Of a DNA stretch of 64,000 bases, positions 45,015 to 57,400 are shown one piece after another. A program made the position numbers and the translations under genes. The notes under the pieces are model-generated. The model was not told the origin of the DNA. It made no database searches and saw only the letters and a list, made by a program, of their open reading frames with translations. Source of the DNA: Asterias rubens (lineage: Eukaryota > Echinodermata > Asteroidea > Forcipulatida > Asteriidae); assembly GCF_902459465.1 (NCBI RefSeq), contig NW_022985696.1:490963-554962 (forward strand), written 5' to 3'. Position 1 is the stretch's first letter. Every line of letters starts with the position of its first letter.

Positions 45015-45769
45015 TATTTGTAACTACCAACAAGTTTACTTTACTCTACAACTCACAATCGAGGCACATAGTGTAAGATTTTAAAAGTGGCATTGACAAG
45101 TGTTTTTGATATTTTAACAACGCACCGAAGTAGCAGTTAGACCCTCTTCTTGAATGTTATAGAGCAGTTTTGACCCTTACTTGTTGGTTGTTAAGTGGTA
45201 CCATTATTCCTAAACAATTTTTATAGGTCACACTTTACAGCCCCACTCCCCTGGTCATTATGTGTTGGCCTATTAGACTTTTGAGACGACCAGGATTCGA
45301 ACCAACCACACCACCAACTCTTGCAACTATACTTTGAATCCTGCCAGTGAAAAAAAAAACCTTTAATCATAACTTGCCATTGATTTAAAATCGTACACGT
45401 TCACCAGGTATAGTCTGCTATAGCATATAGATCCCACTCTGCTCGCTAGCAAGAACTCCGACCAACATCAGAGACTTCATCAGAAACTGCTTTTATTAAA
45501 GTTTTTGCATTTCAGTTTTCTCTAGGAAAAGATACAAAAAACAAGTTATATTGATGATATGAGTGTCCTTAACTTATAAATTATAGCAATGATTGTTGGT
45601 GTAAAATTCTCACCATAATCTCAGGGATCCAAATGTTGTTTTAAGGGGCAGTAGGGGAAATAAATCATGTCTGAACTTTTGATGTGTGTAGGTAATGGTG
45701 GTGCAAATAATCAGGGAGGGGGGGGGGGGTCTACCTGGTCACGGTACTGGCTTCCAAGTCATTTGAGAA

Positions 45770-46260
45770 CTTAAAATGAGTAGCTAAAGAACGTTATCAT
45801 TGATCAGTTGATTTAATCTTCTAAAAGATCTATGTGCCTGACCTGTTTGAATTACATTAAGATTTTATAACAGGTAGATTAGTCTGCTTTGGTTGGTTCA
45901 CCTGGGCCCAATTTGATGGCTCTGCTTACCGCCGAATTCTGCGCTTTTGATCACGATTCCCCGCTTCCCCGACTGTTGAACGACTACACTTGTATTTTCT
46001 AAAAGTTAAAACAAGTTACTATTTTGTAGTTTGTTAAGTTTGTTAATTAAAAAAAGAAAAAAAAAATGAACCAAGTAAAATTTAGACAAACCATCTTCAT
46101 TCGAAAAATAACTTGGGATATCCATGTTTTCACATTATTTGTGACAATTGTAGTTGGCAGAACAAATTGTACTTTTGTGCCCTCTAACAAAACTATAATT
46201 ATGCATGCAGTGTTTGCAAATTGTCCACGGTTGAGTAGTGCTGCAGTGGAGTAACTAAGC
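45770..46260. repeat. Local duplication, copy 1
   Basis: AAAATGAGTAGC(T)AAAGAAC, GTTAAAACAAGTTACTATTT, AATAACTTGGGATATCCATG and TTGGCAGAACAAATTGTA occur in the same order at 47,540-48,020, and partly at 48,140-48,370. A family 6 MITE end (45,903-45,965) interrupts this copy. Confidence 0.75.
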
Positions 46261-46261
46261 A

Positions 46262-47530
46262 TTTCTTTCGATGCTTAGTGTTTCTCTTTAGATTTTCTCT
46301 CTTTTTCTGTCAGTTTTATTACCATCAGTGTACGGCTTTGTTATTTGTGAATAAAGTACGGCTGGTAATTTGTGGCTATACATGTAGTTGTTTAAAACCA
46401 GTTAAAACATAATAAGAATTCAGGTGTCTTTTTCAAGGTATTGCTAACTTGACATAGGGACTCGTCGTAAGTTAGTAACTAATTAGTATGCACTGGCAAG
46501 GCTCAGGGTTTGTCAGACAACATGTCTTTAGAGGGTGGACTTGTTATCTGTGCTGATCCTGCTGAGGCACGCTTCTTAGGTGGTGTTTTTGATTGAGTTG
46601 GATTGCTGTATCGGCACTTTTACAGGGATCATTGCCATTTTATTTGTATTGATCTCAGCAAAGATTTTAATCATGTCAAGTTCATAGTCACACAGCGTGG
46701 CATTATATGCAGCACCCACAGTGAAGTCAACAAACAACTGTTTGAAGCATTTTGTAACCATGTTAATAACATAGCTACATGTAGCTTGTAGCAAGTGCGT
46801 TTGTTTCAAGTATACTTTAAAAAAAATATATATTATCCATATAGGCCCTTGGCCTAATTCTTGGTTGAAGTTTTTGATTTTTTTCTTGCTTTACATTTTA
46901 AATTTGATGTACTTCATGCATGACTAGCCCCAATATACTAGTTCTTAGTACGCAATGCACTTTATTATTTGGCACCTGTATGGGGGCTACAAATGTACGC
47001 CCTGACTGCAATCAGCCATATTATTTGTAACAACACTCTGTCCGTACACTTAAAGTTACTGTGCAGTATGTGAACAATATGTGAGAAGTCATAATGATGG
47101 AGATGCTGAATAACACTGGAGGCATATGGGGTGCATCTTGTACATTTGCTCCATTAATTTATGGTGCCAAAACACTGGACTCCCTCCCTAGCATTCCAAA
47201 AACGAAGCTATTAAGAACAATTTTTTATCCACAAAGCTACATTACATGTACTTGTTTTATTGTAAAACTTGGTATCAAAATACTCCTCCATGCAGAAAAC
47301 TTTGCTGTAATTGTCTATACTACCTTACTGCTTCCTCCAGTTTTGGTACTGGTTCACATCCATCATTATTCCTAAAAGACTTACAAACCCTTGTTCTGAA
47401 ACTGTCAACAATTAGAACTCAAGTTCTAAAGTTGGTGCAGCTCATGTTTTGAGCTGAATTGTGAGAATATGAGTGAAGTTATGTTAATTTGTGACTGGTC
47501 GTGTTCTTCCTGCCTGGCTTAAGTGCATAA
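46262..47530. other. No supported gene
   Basis: AT-rich spacer between two local duplicates; short frames only. Confidence 0.5.
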
Positions 47531-47534
47531 ATGT

Positions 47535-48370
47535 AGATCATAAAATGAGTAGCAAAGAACTTGAATATGGCTGTGTTGAAGAATATATAGTTAATAAGTG
47601 GATGGTTAACAATTGATTATTATTTCACTGTGTTTCTTAAACTAATGCAACGTTAAGATTTGATCTAAGGGATTAGTTTGCCAGTTAAATTTTTAAGAAG
47701 AGAGAAGTCTGCTTTAGCCCCAGATTTTACTGTTTTATCTTACACTGTTGAACAACTTATATTTTTAAAAGTTAAAACAGTTACTATGTGTAGTTGTCAT
47801 TAGTTTGTTCATTGTTAATTGTTAAGAAACATTTCCAAGCAAAGTTTAAACAAATCCTCCTCACTTGCACAATAACTTGGGATATCTATGTTTTTAAGTT
47901 TGTGACAATGGTATTTGGCAGAACAAATCGTAGTTTTGTGCCTTCGAACAAAGCTTTTAAAAAGTTGTAGTGTATGTACATGTACTGTCCACAGCTAGTT
48001 GAGGTAGTGCCAAGCTTACTGGTGGTCTGTGCTTGCAGCAAAGTGTTGCAACTGAAGACCACACATGAGTTTGGTACCAGTCAACAGTGCTGCAGTCAGT
48101 AGTATCCAAACCTTTTCTTTCCTTTGATGTGTTGGAAAAAATAGCAAAAGTAAAAGCAAGTTACTGTTTTGTACTTACAGTTTATTTCATGTGGAAAATA
48201 TATGTTTAAAAGGCAAAATGTAAACATAGCATCTTCATTTGCTCATTAACTTGGAATATCCATTTATTTAAGACTGTGGCGATCGTAATTGGTAGTACAA
48301 AACGTCTCTCTTTGCCTTTAAACAAAATATAAAATTAGCACTGTCCACGGTAGTGCCAAACTACCTGGTG
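47535..48370. repeat. Local duplication, copies 2 and 3
   Basis: Copy 2 at 47,540-48,020 and a shorter copy 3 at 48,140-48,370. Both end in TGTCCACAG/GTCCACGG...AGTGCCAA, and each leads towards the hairpin array motif TACCTGGTGGTCCGCG or TTACTGGTGGTCTG. Confidence 0.7.
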
Positions 48371-48745
48371 GTCCGCGCTTGCAGACATATACCGCCAGAC
48401 TACCTGCAACCGCGGACCATCAGTCAGTCTGGTACCAGTCAACTGTGGACGGTCCACAGTTGACTGGTGGTCCGCGGTTGCAGACAGTGTATACCGCCAG
48501 ATATACACTGTCTGCAACCGCGGACCACCAGTCAGTCTGGTACCAGTCAACTGTGGACGGTCCACAGTTGACTGGTGGTCCGCGGTTGCAGACAGTGTAT
48601 ACCGCCAGATATACACTGTCTGCAACCGCGGACCACCAGTCAGTCTGGTACCAGTCAACTGTGGACGGTCCACAGTTGACTGGTGGTCCGCGGTTGCAGA
48701 CAACCGCGGACCACCAGTCAGTCTGGTACCAGTCAACTGTGGACT
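48370..48745. repeat. Tandem array of hairpin-forming 108-bp units
   Basis: AGTCAGTCTGG starts units at 48,422, 48,530, 48,638 and 48,716 (periods 108, 108, 78). Each unit contains two perfect palindromes: GTCAACTGTGGAC/GTCCACAGTTGAC and GGTCCGCGGTTGCAGACAGT with its mirror through CCGCCAGATATA. Open frames on both strands are by-products. Confidence 0.95.
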
Positions 48746-49504
48746 TTACACAGATAATGCAGGAGGTACGTAGGATCAGACTGTCCGCAGTTGGGTAGTG
48801 CTAAACTCACCGCGGTCGGCGATTGAGGGACCGCTAGCGGTGTGCACCGGTATTGCATGGATATTGGTGCGTGTCGGTTTTTTTGCGGGGGAACAATCAT
48901 AACTCTTACCACACAACAATAAACAAAACAATTAAAACAACAAATTTCGAAAAAAACACAAATGTAACAGTGTTATTAATAACGTCCTCGGTTGATATGT
49001 ACAAAACTATGCTACACACTGGCGTCCACGGTTGAATGTAAAAATAGCGAATAATAAAAAGGGGGTAATTAGCAGTTTAAATCAATCAATACTTGCTATA
49101 TTTGTTTGAGGTGGACTGACTAGTGTTTTGTCTTCATTGTAGGCCTATACTATTCTATTTTGAGCACGTCCACAGATGCTGGGTTCTAAACGTTGTCCTC
49201 GGTTGGAGGTGAAAGCATGTAGGGGTGTTTTGTTTAGCCTTGTGTACTAAGCGAAATTTGCCTGAAATTTTGTACAATTTGCATTGTTATTTCTGTCCAG
49301 GTCAATACAAAGGTAGTTACCTTCAGGATAATCTATGCTGCAAAGCAACCACAAAATAATAGACTCTTTGAAATTTGAGCTACTGGTCGTCATTGCTGTA
49401 TTTTTGAAAACATTTATTGAAACAATTATAACGAATATGGGATTTGAAGCACTGCTTGGTGAGGTATCATAGTAAAAATGGTATAACTTTGTGTATTTTG
49501 TAAT

Positions 49505-49690
49505 TTTGATTTTTACCCATACACCGATGTGTGTTAGCACTGTATATTTGGTACTTTCCAGAGTCCTGGGAAAAATTATCACAGGCATATTACTTGGGTG
49601 GGATTCGAACCCATGACCCTTGTAATTCTAGAGCAGTGTCTTACCAACTAATTGCTAACACACATCGGTGTATGGGTAAAAACCCAAACT
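49505..49690 (-). mobile_element. SINE-like tRNA cassette flanked by inverted repeats, reverse copy
   Basis: Minus-strand tRNA-like core at 49,591-49,650 (GGTTCGAATCCCACCC). TTTTTACCCATACACCGATG on the left is mirrored by CATCGGTGTATGGGTAAAAA on the right. Confidence 0.65.
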
Positions 49691-49831
49691 AATCTTTAAT
49701 TATCCTTGATGCAAATTTGACATCAATTATTTGTGTTTTAACTTGCTGGGTAGATTACGTTTTTTTGAGAACTTGTCTTGCTACTCCCACAGATGAGTTT
49801 CTTACTTCATACCTCGTTTATTTTTTAGCAT

Positions 49832-50008
49832 TTAAAGGCAATGGACAATTTTGGTAATAACTCAAAATAATTGTCAGCATACGAACTTTAATACTTGGTA
49901 ACAAGCAATGGAGAGCTTTTGATAATATTAAAAATTTAGAGAAACGGCTCCCATTGAAGTAACATAGTTTTTGAGAATTTTCCAAGAATTTTATTTTGAG
50001 AAATCACA
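49832..50008. mobile_element. MITE family 1, left half
   Basis: TTAAAGGCAATGGACAATTT to TTTTTGAGAATTTTCCAAG. Confidence 0.7.
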
Positions 50009-50163
50009 AGGAAATTTGGTTGGAAATTCTGTTGTTATCAAGAAAGAAATTGTCTTGCTTAGTAAATTTTGTGCTTAGCAGCTCTTTGAAATTGTGCCCT
50101 GGTATTATTATTATAGTATGGGTTCAGAGTAAAATATTTTGATTCTAAATGATGGAGCAGTCC

Positions 50164-50712
50164 TGGGCCCAATTTCATGGCTCTGCTTACTGTAAGCACG
50201 GAATCGGCGCTTACGAAGGCAGGGAATTTCGGCTTGCAGCAAGGGTATTAAATTGGTTAGCAGTGAATTTTGGCTACTCTACGCTACTAGGCATCCTAGG
50301 CTAGCGTAGAAATTTGGCGCCTTGCATGTAAGCAGGGAATCGTGATCGTAAGCAGAGCCTTTGATCGGTCGAGTTGGTATTTGAAAAGCGTTTGTAACCT
50401 TTTGTTATGAAATGCATATAGTTAGATAAAGAATATAAAATTAGAATATAACAATCCACACACGCATGCCTCGAAATTGCTAGGTTTTCCTTATACATCG
50501 CGAAGCAACACGGTCGGCCATTTTGTGGAGCCAAGATTTTGACTCAAAAAAAGGGCAGATGGTGTTAGCTCGCATCGTAAAACGAAAACCGTGCAATTTC
50601 GAGTGATACTTGTGTGGATCATTGTATTCCTCTTTTAAGATATCTTTCTAACCATAATGTATTTCATAACAAACTGTTTCAAACACTTTTTCCAAGTCAG
50701 CGAGTTCCTTTA
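50164..50712. mobile_element. Family 6 MITE fused to a family 4 MITE lacking its left end
   Basis: GGGCCCAATTTCATGGCTCT opens family 6. At 50,357-50,361 its end GTAAGCAGAGCC passes directly into TTTGATCGGTCGAGTTGGTA of family 4, which ends GCGAGTTCCTTTAA. Confidence 0.7.
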
Positions 50713-50936
50713 ACTTCAGCCCTTTTCACACTACTCTATTCCCTAGGGGGAACCCCAAGAATAACGGCCGGTAGATCAATCCATGATACCTCACATGGAA
50801 TAATGCTTCTCCACCTAAGAAATAAACAATACAAAAAAAAGTTATTTAATTATTAAACAAAAAAATGAATGTATCGGCAAATAAAAGAGCATGTGATGAA
50901 TTACAGCTTAAAACAAGCAGGGTTATTGCTGTGTGA

Positions 50937-51103
50937 TTACTTCCTGCGAATGCGAATGCATTATGAATGTTGACGTCACAAGTTCGCAACAAATAATTCA
51001 CAAAACTTGAGTTGTGCTCAACTCTCTTGCAAATATCGCAACGAAAACAGAGTTGTAGACGTCAAATTGACGCCAAATTGGTATCGCAAAAATTATGAAC
51101 CAA
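50937..51103. mobile_element. MITE family 7
   Basis: TTACTTCCTGCGAATGCGAA to GGTATCGCAAAAATTATGAA. Confidence 0.6.
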
Positions 51104-51170
51104 CGCGGAGCGATTACATAATTGGTCTACATGTTTCCACTAGCTTGCTCTAGTCATAGTAAGGAGACTT

Positions 51171-51490
51171 ACCCGTAAGATTGTTGGTTGTTTTTGTAAA
51201 GCCTTCTCATACGACTCTCCCAGATACCATCTCAGTTTTGGAGTCATTCAGAGCGAATGAGTAAAGATAAAGTAAGATGAAACTAGACCTACCCGTAAGA
51301 TTGTTGGTAGTTTCTGCAAAGCCTTCTCATATGACTCTACCAATATTCCATCTCAGTTTTGGAGTCATTTAGAGCGAATGAGTAAAGATAAAGTAAGATG
51401 AAACTAGACCTACCCGTAAGATTGTTGGTAGTTTCTGTAGAGCCTTCTCATATGACTCTACCAGATATTCCATCTCATCTTCTTCAACGT
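51171..51490 (-). repeat. Triplicated 3' part of the last recognised DDX51 exon
   Basis: The exon end plus about 60 bp of following intron recurs with starts at 51,171, 51,291 and 51,412 (period 120-121 bp). Only the rightmost copy continues the DDX51 frame ([20 protein letters not shown]). The two others have small deletions that shift the frame but keep the donor-like ACGGGTA. Confidence 0.85.
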
Positions 51491-54400
51491 CATGCTTTAT
51501 CATGTTAGTCTTGCCAGCATGCTCCAGCATCTTCAACAATTTGGGAACCTGAATAAATAATCACTTATGTCATTAATAATAATAATAATAATAAAGAATA
51601 TTTATAAGGCGCCAAAATCCACCAAAATGAGGTGCTCAGGCACACAGGAGGGGGAACCACACACAGCAAGGAAAACGGGAAAAGCTATACATAAAAAATT
51701 ACGGAGTTTGGCAACAAAATCTCAAAAAGTTTAAATTCTTTATACAAGGTGTATGCATTAACATTGAAATACAAACATAAAGGATGAGCAATTTCAATTT
51801 CCTTTGAAAAGCAGTTTTCGAATGGAGGTAAGAGGTGTATTTGTAACCAGGATGAATAATAACCCCCTCTTAAACTGAATTCGTCGATGTAGCATTACGT
51901 CACTGTTTGTATAAATATTCATCTCATGCAAATCACGCTCAATTCAAATCAGCTAACACCATTTCAAATCAGCTAACACACCATTGGCGACGCACTATAT
52001 TTTCCCCTCATTCAAATACTGATCGAAGACAAGTCAGCATGTTATATTTCCCTTCGTCTTCTAGAATAAATAACAACACAAATAATAACTTGCAGAATAA
52101 ATAACAACTCATGATAAACAACGAAAGCCGAGTCCTATTTCCCAATTGTTTGGCCTTAAAACAACTCAGGGCCACATACAGTACATTAAAAACAAAAAAA
52201 GGTTTCCCTAAAATCTTCCTGCAATGATCCTTAATTGGATGCAACGACATACCTCATATTCTTGAAGCAATGAATAAGCTACTCCTGTCTTGCCGGCTCT
52301 AGCCGTCCTACCAACCCGATGTATATACGTCTTGATGTAAGGTGGCATGTCATATGAGATGACGTATCTAGCATTCTCTATATCCATTCCACGAGCCATT
52401 GCATCCGAACAAATTAACCTGAATAAGAACATTTACAACATAATCAACAACTTAACAAAAAATAATAAAAGCCATGGCAACGGAACAGATTAACCTGAAA
52501 TAAGAACATTGACAGCATAGTACATGTATCAATAATAATAATAATAGTTGGTAAGACACTGCTCTAAAATTGCAAAGGTCATGGGTTAGAATCCTACCAG
52601 AGTAATATGCCTGTAACTTTTTTCCACAGAAATCAGGAAAGTACTGATTATACATACCAATAACGTTCCCATAGTTTTAGAGTTTGTTTAACTCAAACAG
52701 TTAAGTAGGATTTAAAAACTTTGCATGGTGGAAGTATGTGAGGTTTGAGGTAACACCATGAGAAAATATCTTTTAAGTAGGGTTGGTTCTGAAAGTGAAC
52801 CGGTTGTTGACAACTCAACACGTTTCCATCATTACGCTCTGATCGTCTTCTAAAACCCAATGCTCTGATCGTCTCCTGAAAACTGAGTTATCAACCACTG
52901 GTTCTTTTCAGGACTGAAGACAATCTGAGCATACTGAAAGAGATTTTGATTGAATTACACACCACTTAATAATTTTCAACTTTGAACTGTTTCAGTAAGC
53001 TCTGATCATCTCCAAAAAAACATATACTACGATTGTCTCCTAAGGACGATCAGAGCATAATGACACTCAAAAGAGATTTTCACATGGCATACTGCAAACA
53101 ACACCCATTACTCAACAGTTACTCACAGTTCTATCTTGCCAGCTTTGAACTGTTTGAGTATCTGCCGTCTTTGTCCTGCCGTTTGATTGGATGAAAACTC
53201 TGCAACCTCAATCCCTCCAATCAGCTTGAGCAGATGGTAGAGACGATGTGTGGATTCAATGGTGTTTGCGAAACACAGGATCTGAGAGAGCTTCAGGGAC
53301 TGGATGAGATGAAGAACGACTAAGGGTTTCTCGCCAGGCGTGCACTGGATGTAACGCTCCTAAACATCAGAAAATAGAATTAGCCAATGCAAACTGCTGA
53401 GGCACCTCGTCAAACTATCTCCTGGAATATTCAGGGAAGGCTTTATTTTGTTGGGAAAACCACAAACAGGTGACCTTGCTCAGTGGTAACCACGAACCAG
53501 GCTTCCAGTTGATAACAATCTTAGTGCTCATGGTCTAATCTTAAAGTCAGTGGACACTATTGGTAATTGTCAAAGACTAGCCTTCACAGTTGGTGTATCT
53601 CAACATTATATATAAAATAACAAACCTGTGAAAATTTGAGCTCAATCGGTCATCGAACTTGCGAGATAATAATTAAAGAAAAAGCACCCTTGTCACGCGA
53701 AGTTGTGTGCTTTTAGATGGTTGATTTCGAGACCTCAAGTTCTAAATCTGAGGTCTCGAAATCAAATTCGTGGAAAATTACTTCTTTCTCGAAAACTATG
53801 GCACTTCAGAGGGAGCCGTTTCTCACAATGTTTTATACTATCAACCGATTCAAGGCAACGTGTCCCTCTAAGCAAAACTTATTCATAGTTTCTTCATGGC
53901 CTGATGAATAAAACATACTTTGAGTCCAAATGGAGTGGTGAACTTTCCAACAAACTCCCCTCTTTCCTCCAAAGCTTCCTGACCATCCCCCTGCTTGTTT
54001 TCTTCTATTCTTCGACGTCACAACAGATACTATCAAACGAGGCTGGAATAAATTGAGCTGGGTCAACTTCTCTGGGTTCTGAGAGAGGGTTGCAGAAAAC
54101 AGCAACTTCTGAAGCTAAAAATAGAATAACAAGCAAGTTTTAGTGTCATGTTCAATGCTTCTAATAAACACGTCCCTGTTTGCATCATGGATAGACCACT
54201 TTAGTCTAAAGCTCTTCATTTCACCATAATGTTGTGCCAAGACTGAGTGGGTTTTGAATCCCTAGCCCCGACACTTGTGTCCTTAGGCATGACAATTAAC
54301 CATTGCTTCGTCCTGGATGGGACGTGAAGCCGTGGTCCATTGAACCCAGTGCACTTATTGAAAAGAGAAAGCGTTTGCCCCAGTGTTCCTGGCTGTGGCT

Positions 54401-57400
54401 GCTGTATGCGCCATAGCACCTTGTAAACCCTTATAAGGTGCTACATAATTGGGTCTCATAATTCACCTCTACAAAAACACACCTTTCTGAAAGTGTGTAT
54501 ATACTCAGCGCCTTGAGTACCTTGCTTTGTAGATAAGGGTGCTATATAATGTAAGACTCTGATATTGTTATAGATCATTACTTACTGGCATTTGAATCTT
54601 TGAACAGCTAGCTACTGTTATTGGTCCTGGAGTTTGCCTTCTACTATCCTTGTATGCACACTTCTCTACTTGAGCAATCCAATCCTGAGATATCTGATCC
54701 ATCATTCGATCAGCCTCATCAATAACCTATAATCAATCAATTACACATTTATTGATTAACAACAAGACTCATCATTCGATCAGCCTTGTCAATAAACCTA
54801 CATGTATAATAAATGTATTCAAAATTGATCATTCAATCAGCCTCTTCAATAACCTATAATCAATACATTCCGAATTGATTCACATACAATCAGCCATCAG
54901 AACTTTTGTTGTGCTTAGCAGCTCTATGAAATTGGGTCCTGATGTTGTCAGTAAAGCACACAATGATTAAACAAATTCATTTTACAACCCACATTACCAA
55001 GGCCGGTGATCCTGACCTGACGTGTACAAGCCTCGAAGCAGGTGGAGAGCACAGCAGAGAGACAGTCCGTATATTGAGTTGATCTTTATGATTAAAAATT
55101 GCTTTCATGGTGCGATTTAACAACTTTTCTAACTGCTTCACAATAACCTAAAAGCACATGTCTATGAACTTGTTATCATAAAAAAATAAAAGTGTTGAAA
55201 ACTGCCGTTTGATGTTTAATGCACGTAAAAGACCCAGTGCACTTACAGTAAACAAGAAAGGGATTCACCCTGTGTTGCTGGTTTGATTGGCTCCATATTG
55301 CGCCACAGCACATTGTAAACAAAGGGAAAAGGTCTCACACTTATAAAAAAATAGCTCCACATACCTTACAGGAAAAATACAGACTGTTAGAGCGTCATGA
55401 GTGTCACTGAGGGATGTATTTGAGTGCTATACAAGCCACTAATATTGTTATGTTAAAGGCAGTGGACACTATTGGTAATTACTCAAAATAATTATTGGCA
55501 TAAAACCTTTCTTGGTGCGATTAATGGGGAGAGGTTGATGGTATAAAACATTGTGAGAAACAGCTCCCTCTGAAGTGCCATAGTTTTCAAGAAAGAAGTA
55601 ATTTTCCACGAATTTGATTTTGAGACCTCAAGTTTAGAACTTGAGGTCTCAAAATCAACCATCTAAACGCACACAACTTCGTGTGACAAGGGTTATTTTC
55701 CTTTCATTATTATCTCGCAACTTCGATGACCGATTGAGCTCAAATTTTCACATGTTTGTTATTTTATGCATATGTTGAGATACACCAACTGTGAAGACTA
55801 GTCTTTGAAAATTACCAATAGTGTCCACTGCCTTTAACAAACAATGAAAGACTGGTTAACCTGAGAAACAGCTGCAGCCACAGCCCTGAGAAACAGCTGT
55901 AGCCACAGCCCTGAGAAACAGCTGCAGCCACAGCCCTGAGAAACAGCTGCAGCCACAGCCCTGAGAAACAGCTGCAGCCACAGCCCTGAGAAACAGCTGT
56001 AGCCACAGCCCTGAGAAACAGCTGTAGCCACAGCCCCCGAGTTCGGCAAAGCCTTAAAGAACGTGGACACTATTGGTAATTGTCAAATTATTAAAATAAG
56101 TTAATAGAGGCCAACTTGCGAAATAAGACCAAACAGTACCATGCCAGTTATAAGATTTACTCAAAGCAATCAATATTTTTTGACATTATGCGAGGGGTTC
56201 AAGTTGGATACCGGCGATGGAGGCTTGCTGTCTTTAAAGTCACAGGACACCACTGGAAATTGTCAAAGACCACTCTTCTCACTTGATCTCAACATTATGC
56301 ATAAAATAACAAACCTTGAGCTCAAAATTTGAGCTCAATCGGTCATCGAAGGTGCGAGATAATAATGAAAGAAAAATAACCCTTGTCACACGAAGTTGTG
56401 TGCGTTAAGATGGTTGATTTCAAGACCTCAAGTTCTAAATTTGAGGTCACGAAATCAAATTCGTGGAAAATTACTTCTTTCTCAAAAACTATGGCACTTC
56501 AGAGGGAGCCGTTTCTCACAATGTTCTATACCATCAACCTCTCCCCATTACTCATCACCAAGAAAGGTTTTATGCGAATAATTATTTTGTGTAATTACCA
56601 ATGGTGTCCACTGCCTTTAAGCCTTGTTCATACTTCCTGCGAATGAAATGCGAAGAAAATTTTGACCTCACAGGGCTGTTTTCGCCGAGAATGTTTAGCA
56701 GGATGTGAGTACAAATCAACTGACGCAAACTATCTGTTGCAAATTTTTGACGTCAAAATTGTGGCAAGAAGTATGAACCAGGCCTAAAGGACAAGTCCAC
56801 CTGCAGGGATAACAAAAACGATAATGATCATGGCGCAAAGAGAATGCATTCTATTGGTTGAATGAGCGTGTGCGTATTCTGCTTGGATCAAATCAACCAA
56901 TACAATGTGTTCTATTTGTGTCGAGATCATTATCGTTTTTGCTATCGCTGCAGTGTGACTCTGCCTTTAGACAGTTACATGGCATGCATGTAGTACTTAC
57001 CAAAAATCTGAGATGTTGGAGAGAGAAGCCTTGAGTCTTATTAATGTGATCCACAAGCCTGCCAGGGGTAGCCACTACTATGTCACACTGGGTCTCTCCA
57101 TTACTAGTCAACCAGAAATTATATAATGTTATGTGCATGTTAAGGCTACATTATGAAGTTTCTTTGTCATTGTCTAGGACGCATCTGTTTCATTTTTAAA
57201 CAATAAAAATTGCTGCCACATAAAGTTTCTCAGAAGATGATGAGTGTGTAAACCTGGGGGTCGCACGGCTGTTGCCCGTTGTTCATACTCCTGTCGATGA
57301 CTAAAGCAAGCTAGTCTACTCCGTGGTAGAAGAATATAAAGCAAGACAGTTTTCTAAAGAACAAAATCTACCTGGCAAGTAGGCACACAAATGGTTTTAC

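Noticed and set aside
48335-48798. Overlapping 133- and 139-codon frames on opposite strands
   Set aside because: They are products of a palindromic tandem array; both strands read alike.
53703-53911. Recurrent frames such as [16 protein letters not shown] seen at many loci
   Set aside because: They are translations of the family 1 MITE body; the same peptide appears wherever the MITE does and is broken differently each time.
55812-56070. Frames rich in Ala/Val/Ser/Cys/Phe
   Set aside because: They come from the 25-bp repeat, which rotates frame.
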